NCBI RefSeq assembly: GCF_040581485.1
Contig: NC_090135.1
Span: forward strand, 7,557,001 to 7,621,000
Source of the DNA: Linepithema humile
Taxonomy: Eukaryota; Arthropoda; Insecta; Hymenoptera; Formicidae
Direction of reading: 5' to 3'
Length of the DNA stretch: 64,000 nucleotides
Part shown: piece after piece, positions 36,593 to 48,345 of the stretch
How the letters are laid out: each line of letters opens with the position of its first letter
Numbering within the stretch: the stretch's first letter is position 1
Made by a program: the position numbers and the translations under genes
The notes under the pieces: generated by a model
The model's input: the letters and a program-made list of their open reading frames with translations, nothing else
Told to the model about the DNA's origin: nothing
Databases searched by the model: none

Positions 36593-39500
36593 TTAAATTA
36601 TGGACGCGAGGTTCGATGGATTATCGGATGTCTCGCTTCCGCTGCTGCTGTAACGCGGTTGTTCCTTCGACGACGAGTCGGCGATGATGGAGTTGCTGGA
36701 TGCGCAAGAGTGATTAGTCACCGATCCGTAAGTATCCTTGTACAGGCAGAGACCGCAGAATCCTGCCGCGTTATAAAGCGGCAGATTCACTAAACCGTTC
36801 GACACGGCGAAGTTTCTGCAAAACAGCAAAGCGACGCGTAATTATATTTGGTTAAATTTTTTTACAAACTTTCGCGACTGCGATTGATCAATGTTCCATA
36901 TTTTCTATACAAAATCCAAAATTATTTCTGCTGGAGGAACAGTTCGGGGAGGGAAATTGCAAACGCGTGATCAATTTGCGCATCCCCATTTACTGAAAGC
37001 AAAGACCTTTATTCAGCGAAACATTAGGGGAGAATAACAAAATCGTTACTTAAACTGTGGATCGCGTGTTAGCAACCCTCTCCGCTTCGTTTATGTTCTT
37101 AATACCGTAGCCGGTTAAGGACTGTTATTGTGAGAGCATCTCCCCGTTAAGATCTCAACCGCTTAAAACTTCATAATCAAGCCTTCCGTAACATATTGAA
37201 AGCTCCGCGTGACCGCCGATTATCTCCACTTTTGATTCGCGCTTGGTATTTTACAGTAATAAAAATCGCCTGAATCGAAATGAACAATTTAACAATTCGT
37301 ACTTCCGCAAATAATCTAAGATGAAGAAAATGTTGTAGTGGAAGAGAGATAGCTTGACAGAGTTTTTTTTTTCGAAGAATTGTTCTCTTACATTCTTGCA
37401 CCCTTGAATTCCTATAAATGTAAGTAAATGGAGCAAATTGAGATCGCACTTGTACACCCCACGGATTTATCTATGAGGGTTGCGACAAGTGGATGAGAAA
37501 ATCCTGCGGTTAGCACGGCGAGTGCATTTATCCGTCGTTTATCCGTCGGTTTATCGAGCGTCAGGTGCATATCGACTGAATCGAAGCCGGGGGGGGGCCA
37601 CCCGGGAGGCAAGGGAGGGCGGCGGAAGGAAGGGCGGGAGCCGGGATTCGGCGGACCCCGTGAGCGACGGTCGACTGCGGTTCGACTGATTCCCGATGCG
37701 ATACACCGCTAAATAGCCTTAAGTAGGATTATGTCTCCGCTATTGTGATCGAGGCGAGGCGAAAGGAGGAGTTCTCGTACACATTTCGGTCTTTGTGCGG
37801 CGCCGGGACATCCCGACGCGCTTCTCCTCCCCCTTTCGAATCGCGCCGCGGTGTGTTCTCGGAGTAATTGTTTGTAAATAAGACGGAAACCTGATTCTGG
37901 TCGATGCTTCGCGCGATCTAAAAGGGAGGTTGAATCGTCGTCGTGTGAATCTAGAAATTGATAATGCGGAGAATTTGAAAACAAGGGGCGGAGGTGAAAG
38001 CGGAATTCGGAAATTAAAAAACAATAATCTCTGTGCCACGCAAGTCGTATATTTGACCACGGTCTTTTTTTCAGCCGAATTTTTTGAATACAATTTCGCG
38101 TTCCGTTTCGTCTCTTAGAAGCTTGGTTCGGAACCGAGAGCGTAAAATTTTGGGAACAGCTGATGAGACAAAGGGCCGCGCATTATGTAGTAATTATGTC
38201 GAACGCACAATATATCACGCTGACAAGATAACGATTCGGATGGATGCATCGCGCATGGGATGCAAGGACGTGGGATGCGTGCGAGAATTGCCATATGTTT
38301 TCCGTAGGGTCTATTATGGTCCTCTTATTTTTCCCATGCTCGGCTTCGATGTATACGAATCGGAATCGAGATAAAATTACACATTTAAATTGGAGAGATA
38401 ACGGTGATAAATATATCACGCTCTGACTTTAAGCAAATAATTATTCAAACGTGACACGTGAAAAAAATCCGAACGTAATTGTACAGAAAGGAGCCAATTG
38501 CTAATTTTGGACTTTTAGATTTTTATCGCAAAATGTGTAAGAAATTCTCTATTTTTCTTCTTTAAAATGAAAATCTTAGAGACGTTTAATTACAATTGAT
38601 TCTAAATAATGTATCTTTCCATACAAAATTCTTTGTTTTGTAAAAATGTTAATTTGTCAAAGGAGGATCTAAAAAGGATCGAAAAAAACTATGACAACAT
38701 ATTCAGGTCATCCTATAAGCAGGATTGTATAATAAGTGCAAATGAATATACCGGTACTGCTGGTCCAGTTGCGCCTTCTCGATCCTTTTGTCCTTAGCGC
38801 GCCTGTTCTGGAACCAGATCTTGATTTGCGTCTCGGTGAGTCTTAAGGAAGCCGCAAGCTCGAATCTACGTCCTCTTGAGATATACTCCCCTCGTCGATA
38901 CTCGACCTCCAGCCTCAGGGTCTGTTCGCCGCTGAACGTTGTCCTTTGCCTTCGCGGCCGGCCCTCTTTTCTTCTTCTGCGCGCCACTGCGAGGAGAACA
39001 AATCTTGAATTGTGCGGTGAGAAATTACGTAGCGCGACATCCTCAAGATTTCAATTTTTTACAGACATCGAAAAGACATCCAGAGAATGCTTATTAAATG
39101 TTAGAAAGAAGTAGCGTAGAAATTGAATACAAAATGGTCCGTTGGTTTCAATGAGCGATTTAATGATTTCGTCGGTGTGAAATAATTAAGTCGGCCACAT
39201 GGTAAAGCCTCTCCCGTTCCCAGAATCGTATTAAACACCTGGATCTTCGAGTGACGTATATAAATGAGTAACAAAAGACCGCTTCTTGGTAAATTGTGCG
39301 CTTGTTAATAATTAGAATTTAGCAATTAAAACTATATATTGCTTATAAATACGTGTCGTGGCTTAGTTCGCAAATACTTTAATTTTGGTATCTATTATCA
39401 AGCACATATTACGAGTCCGTGAAATAAATCCAGACACGCTTGTAATTTCATCTTCCCTACGTGATAGAATAATTAAGATGCATCAGTAAGCGACACCGGA

Positions 39501-40336
39501 AATCGAGACTGTGCAAGGCTTCGCCCAATCTGGCGCGAAGTGGATACTGCAGGATCTTAATTGCTTCTTGAACCTCACAGTGCTTTCAAATGGTTTGATA
39601 AATTAACATTTTTACAAAACGAAGAATTTTACACGAGAAGATACATTATTTAGAATCAGTTGCGATTAAACATCTCTAAGATTTTTCTTTTAAAGGAGAA
39701 AAACAGAGAATTTCTTACACATTTTGCAATAAAAATCTAAAAAAGTCCAAAATTAGCAATTGGCTCCTTTCCGTACAATTGCGTTCCGCTGTTATTCGAG
39801 GTAATTAATTATAAATTAATTCAATTGAGTAGAAATTTGTGTAAATTAATTCAGATATCGCTCGACATTCGGAGCAAATTGGGATCACGGGGATCAGATC
39901 AGCGAGTATAGATTCCTCGTGATACGATTCGCGATGCGCGCGACTTATAAACACCCGGCGTGTATTTTCCGGCGAGTCGAGTCGCTCGGTGGCTCGGCTT
40001 AAGAGCCGGAGAGGAGGCGAGCTGATTTGAGGGAATACCGCGACGTATATCTCGCATTGAGAGGCGGCCAACTGCGTTTCGTAATCTCATCACAATATCG
40101 CGACGAGGTGTCGAAGCGGGATAAACCCCGCGCGAGCGTGTGCGCGCGTATGTTCGTCCTTGCGATATGCTTTTGCCACGGCACCGCCAAACTTTCCAGA
40201 TGAAGAGTGAAATTCGCTAATTCTCCCCCGCCGCTACCTACCACGTTATATCTCGGAAACTTGTTAAACTCTGCGAAATTTGTCGTTTTTCGCGAAACAA
40301 TTTCTGCGAGATCCAATATTGTCGCGGCGAAAGCGC

Positions 40337-40407
<71 letters not shown>

Positions 40408-40530
40408 ACAATATCCTCTCCCTCTGGACGATGGTCGCATCCGTTCAGCGTCACATAATGCGACATCACGAAATCTGCTTACCGATTCGCGAATGCTTGA
40501 ACGTAAAGACGCCTTCGGATCTTCAGCTTA

Positions 40531-40563
<33 letters not shown>

Positions 40564-41692
40564 ACCGCGTGGTCCGAGTACCAAGTCTTTGGAAATGCAA
40601 TCGCTTCCATTTCTGCGAGTATATCTCCGTGCTGCAACTTACAGGATGCGTGCAGGATGGAACAGAATGTGTGGACCAAAAATACATTACGATCACAACA
40701 CACAGAATGTTGCATGAAATCCGCGCTAAAGTTCAGAATTGTAATTCTTAATTTTAAGCGCGGAATTATATTGGTCGCTTAATTGCTTAAAGTTCAATTA
40801 GTCAGTCAAATAAATGAACCGAGCGAAATTGAACGAAAGTTAATCAAATCAATATTGAATTCGATCCAAAATTCATCCGGTAAGCCGCTCTTGCATGTCG
40901 CGTCGTGCTGTCGATTAATCGAGCGGAGGATTAAAATTCGCGATGCAGAAGCAGCAGGAAAACTTACGGAAGGCTGAGAATCCTTGGAAGTGGTGCTCGG
41001 CCATGGGGTGATGGCTCGGCACACCGTGGAGATGCGGTGGTAGCGTAGGCGGATGTGCGAGCTGCGTCAGGTGTAAAGGATGACCGGGTGCTCTCGGAAA
41101 AAATCCGTGCAGGAAGGGCAGCCTTACAGTCGTGAGCACCGAGTCCTTCTCCGCTTCCTTGCCCTCGAACACTTTACTTCTCACGGCATTGTCCGGCGCC
41201 TTTTCGAGATCCTTGGAATCTTGCGACGTCTATAACAAAAAGGACAGTTTAATTTCAGTTTCAAAGTCCGTTTATCTTACATTATAAGAGTTCATTTAAT
41301 TTTCTCAACTTGGAAAATTAACTTTCCAAATTCTTCATAATTTTTCGAAGAACTTTGGGACGAAAAATCGCGGAAAGCGAGGAGGATTGTAGCTATTTAT
41401 CTTCGGAAGTTGTTGAAAAGTGAATTATTGCCAATATTGCTTTCTTTTATATTAATTGAAAAAATTGGTATAAGAACGTTGTTGTACTAACGTGTAATGT
41501 CTTGTGTGTTTCAAGTGAATCAGGGAGCACGTGCGGGGTTTTCTCTGTGATTTCTGGCGAAGAATCTAAACTCTCTCTCGTACAATCTTCGTCCTCGTCG
41601 TCCTTCGTTTTCTTGGTCGCCTCTAAATGACCGTAAAGCCGCGCGAAGAAACGTCGCGGCGACGATGGCCTTCTCGTCTTCTTCGCAGACAT
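36593..41692 (-). CDS. ro: homeobox transcription factor Rough, 306 aa
   Basis: Four exons join in phase on the minus strand: 41692-41492, 41229-40968, 38986-38752 and 36815-36593 (stop TAA). The homeodomain lies wholly in exon 3: RRQRTTFSGEQTLRLEVEYR, then EYISRGRRFELAASL, the recognition helix IKIWFQNRRAKDKR, and the Rough-specific tail IEKAQLDQQYR. These match Drosophila Rough nearly residue for residue, including the unusual LRLEVE. Exon 1 is basic then acidic; exon 2 is Pro/His-rich; exon 4 is Ser-rich. In Drosophila, Rough acts in the nucleus to specify R2/R5 photoreceptors. The start is the ATG at 41692; the longer open frame above it begins only with TTG. Introns 2 and 3 are about 2 kb each and hold inverted repeats and microsatellites. 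Confidence 0.94.
37470..37870. promoter_or_regulatory. GC-rich island in intron 3 of rough
   Basis: This stretch is strongly CpG- and G-rich (for example a run of nine G at about 37589) within AT-rich intron sequence. It also holds a tandem TTTATCCGTCG motif near 37526-37551. It could be an intronic regulatory element. That is inference from composition only. Confidence 0.35.
38469..38662. repeat. left arm of a 195-bp inverted repeat flanking the homeobox exon
   Basis: Read forward, this arm (starting near GAACGTAATTGTACAG, ending near TTAATTTGTCAAAG) matches the reverse complement of 39592-39787 along its whole length. I counted roughly 20 mismatches and short gaps, so identity is near 89 percent. 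On the rough transcript it lies in intron 3, about 90 bases after the donor of exon 3. Confidence 0.92.
39592..39787. repeat. right arm of the 195-bp inverted repeat
   Basis: The reverse complement of this arm aligns with 38469-38662, including exact shared blocks such as GGAGCCAATTGCTAATTTTG and TAAGAAATTCTCT. In the rough transcript it lies in intron 2, about 600 bases before the acceptor of exon 3. The two arms therefore bracket only the homeobox exon. Confidence 0.92.
40338..40408. repeat. CT microsatellite in intron 2 of rough
   Basis: About 70 bases of CT repeats with three TTT interruptions. On the rough transcript it reads as GA. Apparent Ser-Leu or Arg-Glu frames here are artefacts. 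Confidence 0.9.
40532..40558. repeat. GA microsatellite in intron 2 of rough
   Basis: About 13 GA units followed by a run of G. It is complementary to the CT tract 125 bases to the left. Confidence 0.85.
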
Positions 41693-44600
41693 TGAAGGAA
41701 AGGTAATCTCTAGATTCCTCGACAGTTCATGGGTCTTGAAGACCTCAAACAAATATTTCTCTCAAATGCGAAAGAATTAAACGTTCTCAGACATAAAACA
41801 TTTTCTTTAAATGAAAGAGTGTGAATCTTGAAAGATATCAGACGTAATTATAATTCTTTTTTTCTTCTTAAGTGAAGAATAATGAACCGAGAAGATCCTC
41901 AAACGCGTAGAATTTTCGTGTCAAACAAAAGGTGACAACAAACGTGAATTAAGAACTTTTGGATGAAGGATCTTCTTTCGAGTGAAAAATTATTCTCTAT
42001 ATGAAATATTTGTTTCGACGAAGATGGATCTTGAATCCTCAGAAGAATTTTTCTAGATAGAAAACATTCGCAATCTGTTATATCCAAGTGCGCTGTCATC
42101 CAATTCAAAGTTTTACAAATTCAGATGTCCAATGTTCTTAAAACTTAAAGTTGATAGCAACAGGAGCTTAAGCGAAGTCTAAAATTTCTCAGAAACCAGA
42201 ACTTGAAACACTGCAAACTTCCACAACTCAGAGCTTCACAATTTTCGAATGTCGAAGATTTTCGAGTTCAACTCGCTTATCTTTGTCTCTCTCTTTTTCT
42301 CTCTCTTTTTCTCGAAATCCTTGATAATTATCCCCCGTTACTTCTTTTCTTCACAAAATTGCATTTTTTTCACCAGAACACAATTCAGTCACAATTAAAA
42401 TTATGCCGGGAGACTCTCGGGATAGGATTTGTGCACCATCCGGCGTCTCGAGACGGATCGGAGCGTAGCGGACTCGTCAGTTAGAGAATGTTGGTCTCTG
42501 CGGGATGGCACGCGCGTCTGAATCACCTGGCTGTCCTCCATTCTCTCACCTCGTGCTGGCTAGGGTGAAGGACCAAGGTAGAGGGGGGGGATACTCCCTT
42601 CCACGAAGATGTCTCTCCACCCTCGGCCACCCTCTCTTTCCCATGCGGCGCTGCGCCGCCCCCATGCGAAGCCGCACGTGCGGCCGCATTTGCACGGCCG
42701 AAAGTTTCACTTCCTGGACGGATAAAACGCGATACCCTTGCTAGGATATCCTGGTTTAATCTTCGCGATCTCTCAGTCTGCTTTCGAATGCCGAGAGACA
42801 TTTCTAGGATATGCGCGAATATCGCGATGAGTTACGAGAGACGATCAATTTGCAATTGATTTTTTTCTCTACGCAAATCTTTAACCTACGCAATGATATA
42901 CTGAAATAATAAAGCTGAGTCTGTCGCATCGATCGAAAATAATTGGGCAGGTTATTCTGTAAGCTTTCGATAGAATAGCAGATGTGATTAGTCCGCTCTC
43001 GAAAAGGCAACGAAATAGGGAACTTGAAATTATATTATTTGAATAATAGCAATACCAATCATGCGTTGGTTCGCGGGGAATAGAAATGAGAAAGGGCTTA
43101 TCGCGAGCGGAAATGAAAGAACAGCGCGCGCAGTTTAGCGTGAGCAGCGAGATTATTGCGGGTTCATTCTGTTCTCAATTTTTTTGCGGTGAAACGACGC
43201 GTTCTGATGCGTCCTGATTATCGTTACTCATTGGCATTCGAGGATGTTTCCCCTCCGATTTTTAATCTTCGATTGAAAGCGCGCGATATTGCCTTCTTCG
43301 TGCGATCTATTGTTAACGCGAATATTTCATTTTTCAAGCAACGGGAAGCCCGAAAACATATAATTCCAAGTGGCCTAAAGAGATTGAAATTATTCTGACA
43401 AATAAGACTTCGATTGCATATTCGAAGCTCTGTGATTTTATTGAATATATAATTTTACTTTTTGTTCGTATTATCGAATATGGATTCTATAGGAAAGTTC
43501 GGATAAAAACCGAACATTATCAATATTTATTATTATTTTAACATTCTGCGGTAATATTATTTTATTTTAATCTGGTTTTATTACATCATATTTTCAATAT
43601 TATCTCAATAATCTTCAATTCAGAGGTCACATTCATCCGTATTAGCATTTTATTTCTGGAAAAATCAAGCAAAATTAAACAGCAATAAAATAAAAGCAAT
43701 CGCAACAACAGCAACAAGCTCTCGCAAGCTCCCCGCTATTAAACGCGCGGCGGCTAAAAACTTCAGCAACACTCTCCACAGCATCCAGCGTCATCATGGA
43801 CGTCCTCCCGTCCTCCCAGCCCTCTACGGTTTCCCGGATGATCTGATTGTTTCACGTTTGCGTGAGATTTATCTGCGCGGCGGCGGAGCGGCGGAGGCGG
43901 ATGCTGGATGCTGGACCAATAGGGTGACGGGCGGAAATCGATGTAATTAGAGAGGAGCCAACCCGGCGAGAGGCCGGGGATGCAAGAGGCATGCGCGCGG
44001 TATCACGAGCGCTCGCGCGACCGTTTCGCGTGTATATGGGTGTCTAATTCCCTTTGTACACCGCCTATTGTCGGCATTACGATTATTACGCTCACGCTGA
44101 TTTCGCTCGTCGTCGTGTAGTCGTCGTCGGGCGACGCGACAATACAATTATCGTTATCCCCGCGGTCAATACGCGACGCCGACGACGAGCGGCGTCGGGA
44201 CACTGCAGGTGCGCGCCGTTTATCGACGCGTTCTCTGGAGAACGAATTATTATTAATACACTTCTTCTTTTTTTTTTATTAAATGCCAGCGAAATAACGT
44301 AGCTTCTCGAACACTTTGGCTTAATCAATGCCCGACGAATGGAATAGAATTGTAGCTGAACTTACGATGTAGGCATTATTCTTAACATTTTGTTAATTTT
44401 CCACATTTGGAAATACGTGTGCAGTACAATTATGTTAAAATTTGTATTAGGATATTTATTTCAATTTTAATATCGATACCAATCTGTGAGAAGTTGTAGA
44501 ATTTGTAGAAGAATGTTACCTCAAGAACATGTCTTTGAAGATTTTTTATTGTTTAAAATGATTCGATTGATGTATAATTGAAAGTCGAAGAGAACAATTG

Positions 44601-44761
44601 ATTATATATTTTGCAATTTATATTTCATTGCAACTTTTCTCCAACTCTAAGGATCATTAATAAAGTAAAATTCAAGAGGTTCGCTATATACATATATTCT
44701 AGTTTTCTGAACATAGTATGCTCGATCTCTTTTCGATATTAACGTAACCTTTATAATTGGC
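41693..44761. other. divergent intergenic region between rough and the transporter
   Basis: No coding exon is supported. A pyrimidine-rich stretch lies at 42283-42313, CpG-rich islands at about 42500-42720 and 43700-44240, and an eight-base-stem hairpin at 44174-44197. The islands are likely promoter or enhancer sequence, the nearer one for rough. I cannot place a transcription start. Confidence 0.45.
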
Positions 44762-47596
44762 ATGACACAATTACACAAATGCCACAGCTTACCTAGCAGG
44801 CTTTCAAAGAATGGCAAGAAAACATCTCAAAACGAGATATGCCTCCAGAAGCTCGTACAGAGTGCAGGAAATTTAGAGCTTCGCCGAGACCACGTATCTC
44901 GTGCGCTTTTATTCCGTTATTTTTGTCGAACGTCATCATTTTTCGATTTAATCAGATTCACACGTGATTTATTCGTAGGAAGCCAGGATGAGACTTCTAT
45001 CTTAATGGAGCGGAATTTCAGGCTTCAGAAAGAGAGCTGGATAGCCTTGTGCCTGTTTTGTGCGCTATTATGCTCACAAAGTTGCGTGTGGAACACTTGG
45101 GGTCCAATCGCGGGTTTCGCTCTGCAAGCCTTTCCATCTTGGAACAAATCTCTCGTGGCTCTACTGTCCGATTGGGGATGCATCAGCTATCTCAGCTGCT
45201 GCGTACCTTGCTGCTGGTTTCTGTACAAAAAGGGTGATTATCTCCAGACTTGATATTTCACAAAAAACTACAAATTTTCTAATTCCTAAATTCGTGATGT
45301 TTTTTGAATGAAGCTTTATGTGGAAAAATTTATTGCACATTGTATACGTAGAAAATATATCGATAAGATTGGAAACAAAATTAAGAACGTCTTCTAAGGT
45401 CTATTGATGTCTCTGCGAATGGCTGCGATTCTGTCTACTCTCGCGACATTCGTGCGTTGCATGTTCTTCAGGGAGAACGTCTTCACGATGTACGTTAATT
45501 TTGAATGGGTCGTCGATCGGGATTAAAGAGAATACTTTTGTCACTCAGAACGGTACATACCGCGGCTATCCTGAACGGATTATCGGGAGTGATCCTCGGT
45601 CCTGCGATAGCGTTGATCTCCGCGGTCTGGTTTCCACCCGGGAAACGCACCACCGCTACAGGTAAATCATTATCGTTATGATATTATATCAATCGGAACA
45701 AATCGATATCGCGACAGGTGTATCTTCTGCTTGCAATCAACTGGGAATGGCGATCTCTTATTTAATCGGACCGGCCGTGGTGGAAAGCACAGCTACGTAT
45801 AATAGGACTTTCTTGGCTAGGAATACGAGTTCCAGTGAAAATGAAGTTTTTGATAAAGCGTATTCTATGGCATTGAGAGCGCAAATTATGTCTCTTATGA
45901 GAATTGGTATGTTATTGATGAAGAAAATTAACATCTGAGTTTTACATAATTTTATATACGGCTTTAGAGATTATAAAGACGTTTAATATTATTTATCATA
46001 AGAATTGAAATATTGAACATGAATTGTTGGAATTTTATAATTTTATTTTACTAATTATCTTTCAGAATTTGTTGGCCAATTCTTGATTTTGATAGGTGTC
46101 CTGTGCTTTTTCCCGAAGAAAACCTACGAATCTGATGCCTTCTCTGAAATTTCTGAGCGTCTCAGTCTCATAGAATCCGTTTTCCGTCTTTTAAAGTAAT
46201 CTTCATTATTTTTTCAAAATTCGAAATCTGGAATTTAGAAGAAAATGTGTAATAATTTTTTATTTTTTTCATAATAAATCGATGCCGTACATTACTTTTT
46301 ATTTCACCAGGAAATAACAAGTCCCTTTGGCGCAGAGGATAGCGCGTTGGACTTCTAATCCAAAGGTCGTGGGTTCGATCCCCACAAGGGATGATGATCC
46401 TTTTCTTTTAACTTTCTTTTATATTTTTTTTTCTTTATTTTCTATGTATATGCATTAACTAATTAAGAAATTGGTTTTTGCTATTATAAATTTATTTATA
46501 TGTTCAAAAAATTATGGCTATAATAATCTTACTGATATAAATTAATAATTTGATATAATCTAAAGTAACTTCTCTCTGTTTGCAGGAATAAAAATATGTG
46601 GTGTCTCTGCTTAGCTGCTGCTCTTAGTCAAGGAGTAACTGGGCCGTGGCTTGCGATGATAACGTTGACTTTTAGCGCCAGCATTACGCAAGTACAGAGT
46701 TCATGCATAATTAATAAATTTTGAGTATAAAATAAACACTAGCAGTGATCTGCGAGAAAACTGATGTATGACATCGATTATAGCGCTATATAAAATTAAA
46801 AACCTTAAGTTCTTAAAAACCCATGTTTAATCTAATTCCAACATTTTATTTCGTTTTATATTCTTTATCTCTCAGCCATAATTTTTTTAATAGGAAGAAG
46901 CGGATAAATTGGCTTTCTGGACAATCATGCTCAGTGGTGTTTTGAGTTTGATGGTATCACGACTGGCGGATGCATTTCAAAGTCGCCTAAAAATCGCCCT
47001 GTACATTCTGTTGGCGACTTCGTCGGCGATGTTTCTCTGGGTGCTCTTGTTGGATGATCGTGTTCTGGCGTTTCACAAGGGCGAGCTGTACACCGCGGTA
47101 ATCATGGGAATATCCACTAGTTGGTCCAGCCCGGCCCTTTTCCTCGAACTCGCTTCCGAGATCGCATCTCCGGTCTCCGAAGCCATCGTCGGCGGTTACA
47201 TGATTTTCCTGTCGAACCTCGTTGGTGCGATCTTCTACTTCTCATATTTTTTGCCGTGGATAAGTAAGAGAATACTCATTAATTATTCCTGTTAAAAATT
47301 AATCTTATTAATTTAAAAGAAACTTTCTTTTTCTTTTCTTTCCATTTTAGAGTTTTTAATTTTCCATTTCAGATATTTTTCTTCACTATTTTTTTGAGTA
47401 TTCCTTTTTTTCTATTATAGTTTTTAAGTTCCAAATTATTTTTAGAATTCTTTTACGTAACTGATTTATACTTTTCTCTACTTCTCGCTGTCTAGACGAA
47501 CACTGGTCGACTTATTGGACATTCGCAAACATTACAATAGCGACGATTCTTGTTACATACGTTAAGGAAGATCACAATCGCACAAGCATGAAATAA
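44762..47596 (+). CDS. SLC49A4 (DIRC2)-like major facilitator transporter
   Basis: Eight exons join in phase: 44762-45233, 45399-45489, 45549-45661, 45718-45906, 46066-46195, 46586-46691, 46894-47263 and 47496-47596, giving 523 aa. A second in-frame ATG at 45005 would give 442 aa, closer to human SLC49A4 (478), and I prefer it because residues 1-81 look unlike the family. Landmarks are VWNTWGPIAGFALQAF in helix 1, the short KKGLRM loop after helix 2, ILNGLSGVILGPAIALIS, VWFPPGKRTTATGVSSACN (the family's ATAIAS region) and GVTGPWLAMI. About 12 hydrophobic segments are visible. Human SLC49A4 is lysosomal and has been linked to proton-driven vitamin B6 export; the substrate here is not known. 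tRNA-Arg lies inside the intron between exons 5 and 6. Confidence 0.86.
46321..46393 (+). tRNA. tRNA-Arg, anticodon TCT
   Basis: A full cloverleaf can be drawn. The acceptor stem is GTCCCTT with AAGGGAT (with the G1-U72 pair also seen in animal tRNA-Arg-TCT) and G as discriminator. The anticodon stem is TTGGA/TCCAA, enclosing loop CTTCTAA with TCT at 46354-46356. The B box GGTTCGATCCC is at 46372-46382. There is no intron. A TTTT Pol III terminator follows at 46401-46404. It lies in an intron of the SLC49A4-like gene on the same strand. Confidence 0.96.
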
Positions 47597-48345
47597 GTGC
47601 ATATATTATTTTTTTATTATTCACAATTGTTGTAACATATAAAAAATTAATTTATTTTAATATATAATGTGAAAAAATCGTTACATGTTCTTTTTTCTTT
47701 CTATATCAAAGCGTATATAATTGCATAAACCTAAAACTTATACTTCCATAATTATTGTTAACATTGTTCTTTTAACATTGTATAAAAGTTTATCAGTTTC
47801 AAGATTGATAATGACGATCATTGACTGCCTTTAAAAACAAAAGATTTTGTCAATTGAATATTGCAGCGGTAATCTAATAATTTATTGGCTACTACAACTA
47901 CGTCATATAATTTATCGCATACTGCAATTTAAACAAATTTGACAATATGAGATTATTATTGACGTTTATTAAATATTCTCCATTTTCCTCGAATAGAAAA
48001 TTGTTTAGTAGACTTTCACACGGTATGTAGTTTATAAATGTATTATTCTCACATTTATCAATTTATTATTATTAAAAAAGTAGATTTTTTAAATCAAGCA
48101 TATATTTAAAGAGAAAAAACATAAAAATATACATTAATTATATGTGTGTATAATTAATTTATTAGTACATATAATAATTATATGCATATAAGTGTAAATT
48201 AAATATTAAGTAAGACGTATATAAAATAGGAGAACTTAAATATATTTGGTTTCAATGAAGAAACCACTTTTCCTGTAATTTTACCGGTAGAATTTTGCCA
48301 ATAAAACTAAAACTTAACCTTAATTCTAACCTCTGAGGTTAGCAC
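47597..48345. other. intergenic, transporter to glycosylase
   Basis: AT-rich sequence with no coding exon. The last 60 bases, with several AACCT/AGGTTA words near 48315-48340, are the likely promoter of the glycosylase. Confidence 0.5.

Noticed and set aside
40207..40751. Ser-Leu and Arg-Glu repeat frames on both strands
   Set aside because: Produced by the CT and GA microsatellites in intron 2 of rough.
42505..44328. Several frames in CpG-rich DNA upstream of the transporter
   Set aside because: Long frames are expected in GC-rich sequence. None shows a domain, a signal peptide or matching splice sites.
44762..45004. Residues 1-81 of the long transporter frame as a true N-terminus
   Set aside because: Not fully excluded, but this part does not resemble SLC49A4, and the in-frame ATG at 45005 gives a family-typical length.
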